Shown here in pieces: positions 27,507-35,149 of a DNA stretch of 51,532 nt. The notes under the pieces are model-generated. The model was given only the letters and a program-made list of their open reading frames with translations, made no database searches and was not told where the DNA came from. The position numbers were made by a program, and so were the translations under genes. Positions within the stretch are counted from its first letter, which is position 1; the number at the start of each line of letters is the position of its first letter. The stretch spans positions 1-51,532 of the forward strand of contig QZJT01000024.1 of assembly GCA_003597935.1 (NCBI GenBank). Direction: 5' to 3'. The stretch is from Phycisphaerales bacterium. GTDB lineage: Bacteria; Planctomycetota; Phycisphaerae; UBA1845.

Positions 27507-28232
27507 TCAGCGCCTTCGCCACGCGGGCATTGCTTCCTCCGTCACACCTCCCCACAACCCAACGCCCTGTTTGCGAGCGTGCGTCTCCATGGCCGCAAAG
27601 CGCTCGGTGTAGTGGTGCTCGAAGCGCGGGTCGGCGTAGGCGTGGCCGGTCTCGATCAGCGCCTCGTTGAACGAGGGCGCGTTGCGATCGAGATGGACGT
27701 ACGCCAGAAGCCGCCCATACCGGTCGCGGGTCTGCCGCGGCGACAGCAGCACGTAGACGGCCTTTCCGGCCAGCCGCTCCCGCGCGAACGCGGCCGCCTC
27801 CGCCCCGTAGTGCGTCGGCTCGTCGCCCGTCGATTCCGGCGCGTCCACGCCCCACAGCCGGATCCGCGTGACCGGCCGCGGCCCGTCCGGCGCGGCCACC
27901 TCGAGCGTATCCCCATCCACGACCCGGGCCACGTCGAACCAGCGGGCGTGATAGGTCGCCCGGTCCTGCGTCGTCCCGTCGGCATCGACGCCGCTGCCAA
28001 TGCCGCCGGCGCCGCTGGCGCCGGCGCAGCCGGTGCGGGCAACGAAGTCAACGGCATCGTTGCCGCCGTGTTCGACCTCGCGGACGCGGTCGTAGACGGC
28101 AAACCCCGCGGCGACCACGAGCAGTGCCGAGACGATCGGGTGCCGCCGAGGCCAGCGCCCCACGCGCACCGTCGCCGCCACGTCGCCGGCCGTGGGTGGT
28201 ATCGCTTCAGGCTTGGTTCTTGCGGACGGCAT
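27507..28232 (-). CDS. Staphylococcal-nuclease-like (TNase) protein, membrane-anchored
   Basis: 241 residues from ATG 28232. A TM anchor (HPIVSALLVVAAGFAVYDRV) is near residues 32-52. The SNase fold occupies about 100-235: ARVVDGDTLEV (metal-binding Asp), RIRLWGVDAPES (catalytic Arg and Asp region), YGRLLAYVHLD, NEALIETGHAYADPRF. The catalytic pattern is largely kept, so it could be an active extracytoplasmic nuclease. The frame is continuous with the truncated methyltransferase upstream (to 28646), so it might also be made as a fusion; no clear ribosome binding site precedes 28232. Confidence 0.8.
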   Translation of the reverse strand: MPSARTKPEAIPPTAGDVAATVRVGRWPRRHPIVSALLVVAAGFAVYDRVREVEHGGNDAVDFVARTGCAGASGAGGIGSGVDADGTTQDRATYHARWFDVARVVDGDTLEVAAPDGPRPVTRIRLWGVDAPESTGDEPTHYGAEAAAFARERLAGKAVYVLLSPRQTRDRYGRLLAYVHLDRNAPSFNEALIETGHAYADPRFEHHYTERFAAMETHARKQGVGLWGGVTEEAMPAWRRR

Positions 28233-28646
28233 CGACGTATCGTACCGGGTGCCCGACACCGCCACAGGCACCGCGAAACAGGCAGGCGGCGCGCGTCGCA
28301 CGCGTTCGGGATCGGGCACCGAGCACAACGTACACGACGTGGCCGCCGTATCGAACGCCGCGCCGGCGAAGGGCAGGTTCAACGCGTCCGCACGCACAAG
28401 GCGAAGCGCCCCCGGGCACTGCTGCCGCCGGCGCGCCGCCCGCGCCAGCATGTCCGCGCTGATGTCGATGGCGGTGATGTCGCCCTGGGGGGGAAAGTGC
28501 TTGAAGTCGATTCCGGTCCCGGCCGCCATGAAGAGCGTTCTGCCGGTCATGCGGCTGAAGAGTTCCGCCTTTCTGCCTCCCCGGCGCAGGTCGGAACCTT
28601 CACACACGTCGTAGGCCCACGCCCGCAGACGCAGGATCGCCGTCAT
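28233..28646 (-). pseudogene. Truncated methyltransferase, in frame with the nuclease gene
   Basis: Starts ATG 28646, overlapping the stop of the membrane-protein gene as ATGA. It encodes the first ~116 residues of a SAM-dependent methyltransferase closely matching the intact gene at 47744-48433: YDVCEGSDLRRGGRKAELF and GTGIDFKHFPPQGDITAIDI, then RLVRADALNLPFAGAAFDTA and SCTLCSVPDPER. In my hand alignment 46 of the first 60 residues are identical. Homology stops at about 28305. The downstream residues (VRRAPPACFAVPVAV) are unrelated, and the frame then enters the nuclease. The C-terminal half of the fold is missing, so enzymatic activity is unlikely. Confidence 0.75.
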
Positions 28647-29071
28647 CGCACCCCCCCCGGACCCGCCCTGCCGCGTCGGAAGATGGCGCGACAGTGCGCG
28701 CCATAGACCTGTACGAATGCAAACATGCCGACGCCGAATACGACGCCCAACGCGATACAGACCTCCTCCGCCGGCTTCCAGCCCAGCAGGTGCAGCACGC
28801 AGACGGCCATCGGGCTGAGCATCGACGCCACCATCGAAGGCGCCATGCTCTCGATGGACCCCAGCAGGGGCGCGGCCGCAAGCGCCATGAGCATGCCAAC
28901 CAGCATGGCCAGGATCATGCCGGTGGCGCACTCCGGCAGAAAACCCCATCCAGCTTTGTGCACCATGTGCATGACGACCGTTGCGGTGACGGAAACGACG
29001 ACGAGAAAAAGCCCGTCGCCGAAGAAATAGACCGCCGTGACCGCGCGACTGACCCGCGTCCGCCCGGGCAT
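28643..29071 (-). CDS. Small integral membrane protein, paralogue of 47328-47747
   Basis: 142 residues from ATG 29071, chosen by alignment with the paralogue and GGAAGG ten bases upstream. Four hydrophobic segments: VYFFGDGLFLVVVSVTATVV, a Gly-rich MILAMLVGMLMALAAAPLLG, MVASMLSPMAVCVLHLLG and ALGVVFGVGMFAFVQVYGAH. The motif MHMVHKAGWGF and the ending YGAHCRA are shared with the paralogue. Met-rich TM helices are notable next to metal-efflux genes. The family is unknown to me. It overlaps the truncated methyltransferase by ATGA, exactly as the intact pair at 47.7 kb does. Confidence 0.75.
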   Translation of the reverse strand: MPGRTRVSRAVTAVYFFGDGLFLVVVSVTATVVMHMVHKAGWGFLPECATGMILAMLVGMLMALAAAPLLGSIESMAPSMVASMLSPMAVCVLHLLGWKPAEEVCIALGVVFGVGMFAFVQVYGAHCRAIFRRGRAGPGGVR

Positions 29072-29194
29072 GATGTCACCGCCTTCCAGCCGCCGCCGTT
29101 TGGTCCAGGGCATTCGACGCACCGCACCACGTCGGTCCGGGGAGCGCTCCCCACGTGCCCCCCTTCTCCGCGTCGGGCGGCCACCACACGCCCC

Positions 29195-29368
29195 TCAGCC
29201 GCCGAGCACCCCGCGGATGGCGTCGCTGGTGACCGTGTTGATCAGGGCGTTGATGAAGGAGATCAACTGGCTTTGAGCCATGCTCTGCACATCGGACGCC
29301 GTCAGGCAGCCCGTCTGAAACAGCAGCACCGCAAAAATCGGCACGAAGAACCATCGCTTGTTTCGCAT
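29195..29368 (-). CDS. Small lipoprotein downstream of cusA
   Basis: 57 residues. Start ATG 29368 has GAGGTG five to six bases upstream. The signal peptide FFVPIFAVLLFQTGC ends in the lipobox QTGC (Cys at residue 21), leaving a mature peptide of about 37 residues rich in Ser, Gln and Ile (SDVQSMAQSQLISFINALIN) that could form an amphipathic helix. It lies 47 bases after the CusA stop, so it is probably the last gene of the efflux operon. No known family. Confidence 0.7.
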   Translation of the reverse strand: MRNKRWFFVPIFAVLLFQTGCLTASDVQSMAQSQLISFINALINTVTSDAIRGVLGG

Positions 29369-29415
29369 CTTGTCACCTCTCGATCCGTTCTTCCGCGTTC
29401 CAGTGGCGGAAGCGG

Positions 29416-32400
29416 TCATGCCGGCACGATTTCCGCAGCGCGGCGTTCCTGCCAAAGCTCCCATTGTTTGGCGAAAAAGAAGATCACCGGATAGATCACC
29501 AGCTCCATGATGAAGCTGGTGGCCAGGCCGCCGATCATGGGCGCCGCCAGGCGGCGCATGGTGTCGGCGCCGGTGCCGGCCGCCCAAAGCAAAGGCACCA
29601 GTCCGATGAAGGTGGTCGCCACGGTCATGGTCTTGGGGCGAATGCGCATCACGGCGCCGTCGTGAATGGCGTGCCACAGATCGTCCAGATTGTTCATCCG
29701 TCCCTCGCCTTTGAAGCGATCGTAACTGTTCTCCAGGTACAAAAGCATGACCATTCCGGTCTCCGCGTCGAGGCCGGCCAGCGCAATCATACCGATGTAG
29801 ACGGCCAGCGAGACGTTGTAGTCCAGGACGTAGAGAATCCAGATCGCCCCCACGAGGCTGAAGGGCACGGCCAGCAGAACGACCCCGGTGCGGAACCAGG
29901 AGCGGGAATGAAAGTACAGCAGCAGGATGATGAGGACGGCGGCGAACGGAACGACGACGGCCAGACGGCGGTTCGTCTCTTGAATGTATTCATACTGGCC
30001 GGACCAGACGATGTTGTATCCCGGTGGAAGCTCGACGGCCTCGGCGACGCGAGCCTTCGCCCGGTTGATCCATCCGACAACGTCGGTGGTCGTCAGATCG
30101 ACGTAGATCCAGGCCGTTTTCCGCGCGTTCTCACTCTTGATCTGAGGCGGTCCCTTCAGGACCTTTACGTCTGCGAGCTGCGCCAGGGGCACCTGCGCTC
30201 CGGAAGGCGTGGAGACCAGCGTTCGTTTGAGCGCCGTGAGGTTGTCCCGTAATTCGCGCTTGTACCTCAGATTGACCGGATAGCGTTCCAGGCCTTCCAC
30301 CGTCCAGGTGATGTTCATGCCGCCCAGCGCCGACAGGATGACATCCTCGACTTCTTCGATCCGCAGGCCGTAACGGGCCGCCTCATCGCGGTTGATGATG
30401 AAGTCCACGTAGTTGCCGCCCACCGTCTTCTCCGGGAAGGCGCTGAGCGTGCCCGGAAGGACGCGCACTTCCGCCGCAATGCGCTCGGCAAGATCGCCCA
30501 GGACGGAGAGGCTGTCGCCCATGATCTTGATGCCCACGGGCGTTTTGATGCCCGTGGAGAGCATGTCGATGCGGGTCTTGATCGGCATCGTCCATGCGTT
30601 CGTGACGCCGGGGAAGCTGACCACTTCGTTGAGGCCGGGAATGTGCTGTCCGCGGTCTTCGTAGCCGTACGAGAGTTCCTCGATGGTGATGGGGCGCTCC
30701 TGGGGGAACAGCCATCGTGCGCCGGTCCACACCTTCAGCCACTCGGGCCAGGAATCGTAGAACCGGTCGAGGTGGCGCTTCCGCCACTTCTGGCGGTCCG
30801 GTTCCAGCATGATGGTGGTCTCGACCATGGACAGCGGGGCCGGATCGGTGGCCGTCTCGGCGCGGCCGATCTTGCCGAAAACATGATGGACCTCGGGAAA
30901 GCTGGCGATCAGCGCATCCGTCTGCTGAAGGAGTTCGCGGGCCTTGGTGATGCTGATGCCCGGATCCGTGGTGGGCATGTAGAGAAGGTCGCCCTCGTCC
31001 AGGGGCGGCATGAACTCGCGGCCCAGGCCCGGGAACCACCGTGCCAGTTGCGGAACGGCGTCGGCCGCCTGCGGGCCGATGACCGGAACCTGCCGGATGC
31101 CCATCAGGGGCACTGCGCTGCTGAGGACCAGCAACACGGCAAGCAGCAGCGTCGTCTTGCGAAAACGCATGGCGAGGGAGAAAAACGGATTGTACATCCA
31201 CTGCAGCACTTTGCTGATCGGGTTCACGCGCTCGTGGAAGATCTTCTGCGGGACCAGCAACATGCCCAGCAGGACGATCCACGCGATCGCGATCCCGTTC
31301 CGGTACACATCCAGCCGGCCCAGGGGCGCGACAAGCAGTAATCCCGCGGGCAGGAACATCGCGCTCAACGTAATCAGCAGGTTGCGCTTCCAGCCCCACT
31401 CCTTCGGCAGCACGCGGGACGTGATGAGGGACAGCATCAGGACCGGGATGATCGTGATCGCCAGGACGGAGGCCGCCGCCATCGAGAAGGTCTTGGTGAA
31501 GGCCAGCGGCTTGAACATCCGGCCGCTCTCCTCGCCGAGGGCGAAGACCGGCAGGAAACTGACGGTGATGATCAGCAGGGAGAAGAACAGCGTCGGGCCG
31601 ACCTCTTTGGCGGCGTCGATGATGAGTTCGACGCGGGGGCGGTGCACGGGTGTGCGCCCAGCGGAAAGTTCCGCATGAATGCGGTCTTCCTCGCGGTCCA
31701 GATGCTTGTGCGAGTTTTCGACCATGACGATCGACGAATCGACCATCACGCCGATGGAGATGGCGATGCCGCCCAGGCTCATGATGTTGGCGTTGATACC
31801 CAGGTAGTGCATGATGATCAGCGCGCACAACACGCCGGTGGGTAGCACGAAAACGGCAACGAGTTCGCTACGCGCGTGGAGCAGGAAAAGAATGCACACC
31901 AGGCCCACGACGATCATTTCCTTGATGAGGGTCTCGGTGAGCGTTGCCACGGCCCGCTCGATCAGTCCGGACCGGTCGTACTCCGTGACGACGTCCACGC
32001 CCGGCGGAAGCCCCTGCTTGAGCTGGTCGAGCTTGTGCTTGACGTTGCGGATGACCTGCAACGCGTTCTCGCCGAACCGCATCACGACGATGCCGCCGAC
32101 GACCTCGCCCTCGCCGTCGGCTTCGGCCAGTCCCCGGCGCAGTTCCGGACCGAGTTGCACGTCGGCGATGTCCCGCAGATAGACCGGCGTGCCGGTGGGT
32201 GTGGCCCGGATCACGATCTTGCGCAGATCTTCAAGTCCCTGGTCGGACCGGACGCGCCAGATCGGCCGGCCGGCCTCCCGTGCGTCCCGGACCTGCTCGG
32301 GCGTCAGTGCCGCGAGGTAGCCCCGGCCGCGGACCATGTACTCGGTTTCGGACATCTCCAGCACGCGGCCGCCCACGTCGTTGTTGGACGCCCGGATGGC

Positions 32401-33192
32401 CATCTTGATCTGGCTGAGGGGGATGTTGTAGGCCAGAAGCCGGTCCGGATCGACGACGACCTGATACTGGCGGACGAAGCCGCCGACGGCGGCGACTTCG
32501 GATACACCCTCGAGCGCCGTCAGCTCGTAGCGCAGATACCAGTCCTGCAAGCTGCGGAGTTCGGACAGGTCGTACTCGGCCAGGACGAGGTCCGTCTTGC
32601 CGTCCCACGGGCACCTGCCGCCGTGCTCGAACGTGCGGATGCGTTCAAGCTTCTCGCGATCGAGTTCCGGCGCCTCGTCGATCGTCGGGTACCACGTCTT
32701 CGGCTCGTCCGGATGGCGGTACATGCCGTCCGGGTGGTCCGGACAGTAGTAGCCATTGCGAACGGAGTACTCGTAGACCCACCCGACGCCCGTCGCGTCC
32801 GGGCCGATCTGGGGCGTCACGCCGCGCGGGAGTCTGCTGGCGACGTAATTGAGATACTCCAGGACGCGTGACCGCGCCCAGTAAATGTCGGTGCCGTCCT
32901 CGAAGATGATGTAAACGAACGAGTAGCCGAACATGGAGTAGCCGCGCACCACCTTGGCGTACGGCACCGACAGCATCGCCGTGGTCAGCGGGTAGGTCAC
33001 CTGGTCTTCCACCACCTGCGGCGCCTGGCCCGGATACTCCGTGAAGATAATGACCTGGACGTCGGACAGGTCGGGGATGGCGTCGAGACGGATGTTGTAT
33101 ATCGTCCAGACGCCGCCGAGAATGATGAACGACGTGAGAATGACGACCAGCAGCCGGTTCCGACAGCAGTATTCGATGATTCTGGCGATCAT
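29416..33192 (-). CDS. cusA: CusA/CzcA-type heavy-metal RND efflux pump
   Basis: 1258 residues, longer than the ~1050 usual for CusA. Inner-membrane proton-driven transporter that moves monovalent or divalent metal out through CusB and the outer-membrane channel. Hallmarks: N-terminal MIARIIEYCCRNRLLVVIL, TEYPGQAPQVVEDQVTYPL, RLPRGVTPQIGPDATGVGWV, TM4 GGIAISIGVMVDSSIVMVEN and GREFMPPLDEGDLLYMPTT. Two extra pieces stand out. Residues ~145-205 of the periplasmic domain contain YYCPDHPDGMYRHP and GRCPWDGK, a metal-site-like insertion. About residues 590-700, after TM6, hold additional hydrophobic segments (LLITLSAMFLPAGLLLVAPL). No ribosome binding site precedes ATG 33192, which lies beside a GGTTGAAGG repeat. 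Cu(I)/Ag(I) is likely from the company it keeps, but the substrate is not proven. Confidence 0.93.
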   Translation of the reverse strand: MIARIIEYCCRNRLLVVILTSFIILGGVWTIYNIRLDAIPDLSDVQVIIFTEYPGQAPQVVEDQVTYPLTTAMLSVPYAKVVRGYSMFGYSFVYIIFEDGTDIYWARSRVLEYLNYVASRLPRGVTPQIGPDATGVGWVYEYSVRNGYYCPDHPDGMYRHPDEPKTWYPTIDEAPELDREKLERIRTFEHGGRCPWDGKTDLVLAEYDLSELRSLQDWYLRYELTALEGVSEVAAVGGFVRQYQVVVDPDRLLAYNIPLSQIKMAIRASNNDVGGRVLEMSETEYMVRGRGYLAALTPEQVRDAREAGRPIWRVRSDQGLEDLRKIVIRATPTGTPVYLRDIADVQLGPELRRGLAEADGEGEVVGGIVVMRFGENALQVIRNVKHKLDQLKQGLPPGVDVVTEYDRSGLIERAVATLTETLIKEMIVVGLVCILFLLHARSELVAVFVLPTGVLCALIIMHYLGINANIMSLGGIAISIGVMVDSSIVMVENSHKHLDREEDRIHAELSAGRTPVHRPRVELIIDAAKEVGPTLFFSLLIITVSFLPVFALGEESGRMFKPLAFTKTFSMAAASVLAITIIPVLMLSLITSRVLPKEWGWKRNLLITLSAMFLPAGLLLVAPLGRLDVYRNGIAIAWIVLLGMLLVPQKIFHERVNPISKVLQWMYNPFFSLAMRFRKTTLLLAVLLVLSSAVPLMGIRQVPVIGPQAADAVPQLARWFPGLGREFMPPLDEGDLLYMPTTDPGISITKARELLQQTDALIASFPEVHHVFGKIGRAETATDPAPLSMVETTIMLEPDRQKWRKRHLDRFYDSWPEWLKVWTGARWLFPQERPITIEELSYGYEDRGQHIPGLNEVVSFPGVTNAWTMPIKTRIDMLSTGIKTPVGIKIMGDSLSVLGDLAERIAAEVRVLPGTLSAFPEKTVGGNYVDFIINRDEAARYGLRIEEVEDVILSALGGMNITWTVEGLERYPVNLRYKRELRDNLTALKRTLVSTPSGAQVPLAQLADVKVLKGPPQIKSENARKTAWIYVDLTTTDVVGWINRAKARVAEAVELPPGYNIVWSGQYEYIQETNRRLAVVVPFAAVLIILLLYFHSRSWFRTGVVLLAVPFSLVGAIWILYVLDYNVSLAVYIGMIALAGLDAETGMVMLLYLENSYDRFKGEGRMNNLDDLWHAIHDGAVMRIRPKTMTVATTFIGLVPLLWAAGTGADTMRRLAAPMIGGLATSFIMELVIYPVIFFFAKQWELWQERRAAEIVPA

Positions 33193-33201
33193 GGCGAAAA
33201 G

Positions 33202-33239
33202 GGTTGGAAGGTTTTAAGGTTAGAAGGTTGAAGGTTGGG
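33202..33239 (+). repeat. GGTTGGAAGG repeat, left arm
   Basis: Purine-rich short repeat (GGTTGGAAGG, GGTTAGAAGG, GGTTGAAGG) immediately upstream of cusA. It is in inverted orientation relative to the array at 33670-33778, so the pair brackets the four-helix-bundle gene. Confidence 0.7.
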
Positions 33240-33280
33240 ACTTCGAGGGTCCGCTCTTCCACGGCCCGGGATCTCAGGGC

Positions 33281-33649
33281 TCACGCGTCGGGCGTCAGAT
33301 ACCTGATGAACGCCGCAATCCGGCGCGAGATCGACTCTACGATCGTGCGAAGTTCCATGGATCTCTCTTCCGAAACGTACCTGAGGTCCGCGGCGGCGTA
33401 GAGCTGGGATCGGACTTCGCCGGCGGAGCCTTTGGCCATGTACAGGAACCGAACGAAGTCCTTCGGACTCCCCCGCTCCAACCCTTCCGCGACGTTGGAC
33501 ATGATCGACATCGCCGCTCGTCGAATCTGGTCTCGCAGCACAAAATCCCTGGCAAAAACGCCGTCACCCGTCAGCTCATAAACGCGCTTGACGAGCGCGC
33601 GCGTGTCCCGCCATGCCTCGATGTCCTCGAACCGCTCGATCGTCGCCAT
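33281..33649 (-). CDS. Four-helix-bundle protein (23S rRNA intervening-sequence-protein family)
   Basis: 122 residues. ATG 33649 is preferred over 33655: GGGAG lies seven bases upstream and MATIERFEDIEAW is the usual family N-terminus. Family motifs: FEDIEAWRDTRALVKRVYEL, QIRRAAMSIMSNVAEGLERG, DFVRFLYMAKGSAGEVRSQL. These proteins form homopentamers; some are encoded in insertions within 23S rRNA, but many, as here, are free-standing and of unknown role. The gene interrupts the metal-efflux operon between the multi-domain metal-binding protein and cusA, and is flanked by inverted GGTTGAAGG arrays, which suggests it arrived as a mobile unit. Confidence 0.88.
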   Translation of the reverse strand: MATIERFEDIEAWRDTRALVKRVYELTGDGVFARDFVLRDQIRRAAMSIMSNVAEGLERGSPKDFVRFLYMAKGSAGEVRSQLYAAADLRYVSEERSMELRTIVESISRRIAAFIRYLTPDA

Positions 33650-33669
33650 TTTCATTCTCCCAACTGAAA

Positions 33670-33778
33670 ACCTTCAACCCTGCAACGTTCCAACCTTCAA
33701 CCTTCCAACCTTCAACCTTCCAACCTTCAACCTTCCAACCTTCAACCTTCCAACCTTCCAACTTTCAACCTTCAACCT
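33670..33778 (+). repeat. CAACCTTCCAACCTT tandem array, right arm
   Basis: About seven units of a 15-bp repeat (CCTTCCAACCTTCAA) with drift at both ends. Begins right after the stop of the metal-binding-protein gene (its TAG is at 33777-33779) and ends just upstream of the four-helix-bundle start. Confidence 0.85.
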
Positions 33779-35132
33779 ACTTCACATCCTTCAACTCGCC
33801 GCAGGTGAGCATCTTGAAACCGTAGTAGGGGTTGCGCTTCTCCTGGGCGGTCTGGATCCAGTCGCCTTTGCTCATCGGGCAGTGGTAAACGTAGAGCTTC
33901 GGCCAGCGCTGCCGGCTGGGACGGGCGAGGTCGATCATCGCGCGCACGGCGGCGCTCAACTCGACGAAGGCCACGCGGTCCTGTTCCAGGTCCGTGCCGC
34001 GGATTTTCAGCGCCGCCGTCCGCAGCCGCTCGGTCGCGGAGCGCAACATAGCGGGTTCCACCACGCCGGAATCATCCACGTGCCTGGCCAGTTCGTCGCC
34101 CGCCGCCACGATCGCCAGGGCCTGGCGGGCCACGTCCGCCACGCGGTCCGCGGCCAGCAAGGCGTGCAGTTCCAGGTAGTGCTCGGTGATGTAGTCCACG
34201 TGGGCGGCGACGATTTCCGGGGCGTCCTTCGGCCAGGCGAAGGTGGCGGCGTGAACGAGCTGCATGCCGCAGATGGAGCAGGCCCCCGGTTCGCTCGCCG
34301 CGACCTGGCTGGCGTGCATGGGGCAGACGTATCCGGGGCGGTCAGCCGGGCGCTGCCGGTCAGACATCGCCTTTGCCCAGGCCACCCGTTCGATCGGTTT
34401 GAGCTTCATGCCACAAATGGGGCACGCGCCGGGTTTGTCGGAGAATTGCCCGCACTCCTGCATCGGACAGGCATACGTGGCGTTCGCCGGAATCGTCACG
34501 GCCTGTTCGGACGCTTCAGCCGCCTTGCCCTCCAGCGGCCGGGCGCAGATTGTACAGGCGCCCGGTGCAGCACTGTGTACGAGCGGATGAATCGGGCAGC
34601 GGAAAGCGCCCGCCTCTGCCAGGCCGGGAGTGGGCGGGAGGTTCGCATCGGCCATGCTCTCGTCGAGCCACACCCCGCGATAGGCCGCCAGTCCGCGCCC
34701 GCAGTGCGGGCAGTTTCCCGAGGCCGCTCGAATCACGCCGGCGTGTTGCGGGTCAGGACAGGTGTACATGACCTTGAAGGGCATAAGGCGCCGCCCGCAA
34801 CGCGGGCACTCGCCGCCGCTCTTCGAGAACACGTGCTGATGGTCCGGACAGGTATGGGCAACGTCCGCGCCCTCGGCCGCCTTGCGGATGCGCGCCCAGG
34901 GCAACTCCGCCAGCGGCTTCAATTCCATCCCGCACCAGGGGCACCGGCCGGGCTGTGCGGAAAAATACGCGCCCTGGCGGGACGCATCTGCTTCGTCGAG
35001 GTGCGTTTCCATCGGACAGGCATAGTTCGCGTCCGCGGGAACGCCGCCGGCGCTCTTCAAGGGCGCCGCCCCCTGCTGGACGACCACGGATGACAGAGAG
35101 AGCAGGGTCATGCACTCAACGACGTATGACAT
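33777..35132 (-). CDS. Six-fold heavy-metal-binding-domain protein with C-terminal DUF3347
   Basis: 451 residues, exported (MSYVVECMTLLSLSSVVVQQ). ATG 35132 has AGGA upstream. Six successive heavy-metal-binding modules of the form CPM...PG-x-CPxCGM-x-L have Cys triads at 39/64/67, 95/109/112, 125/141/144, 179/193/196, 222/237/240 and 270/285/288. Examples are YACPMQECGQFSDKPGACPI and YVCPMHASQVAASEPGACSI. Residues ~305-451 are a DUF3347-like helical domain, common near Cu/Ag efflux systems, ending LYVYHCPMSKGDWIQ and NPYYGFKMLTCG. Module 1 closely resembles the C-terminal module of the preceding CusB. Probably a periplasmic metal sponge or chaperone feeding CusBA. Placed between cusB and cusA on one strand. 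Confidence 0.85.
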   Translation of the reverse strand: MSYVVECMTLLSLSSVVVQQGAAPLKSAGGVPADANYACPMETHLDEADASRQGAYFSAQPGRCPWCGMELKPLAELPWARIRKAAEGADVAHTCPDHQHVFSKSGGECPRCGRRLMPFKVMYTCPDPQHAGVIRAASGNCPHCGRGLAAYRGVWLDESMADANLPPTPGLAEAGAFRCPIHPLVHSAAPGACTICARPLEGKAAEASEQAVTIPANATYACPMQECGQFSDKPGACPICGMKLKPIERVAWAKAMSDRQRPADRPGYVCPMHASQVAASEPGACSICGMQLVHAATFAWPKDAPEIVAAHVDYITEHYLELHALLAADRVADVARQALAIVAAGDELARHVDDSGVVEPAMLRSATERLRTAALKIRGTDLEQDRVAFVELSAAVRAMIDLARPSRQRWPKLYVYHCPMSKGDWIQTAQEKRNPYYGFKMLTCGELKDVK

Positions 35133-35149
35133 GGAGTGATCCTCGTTTC

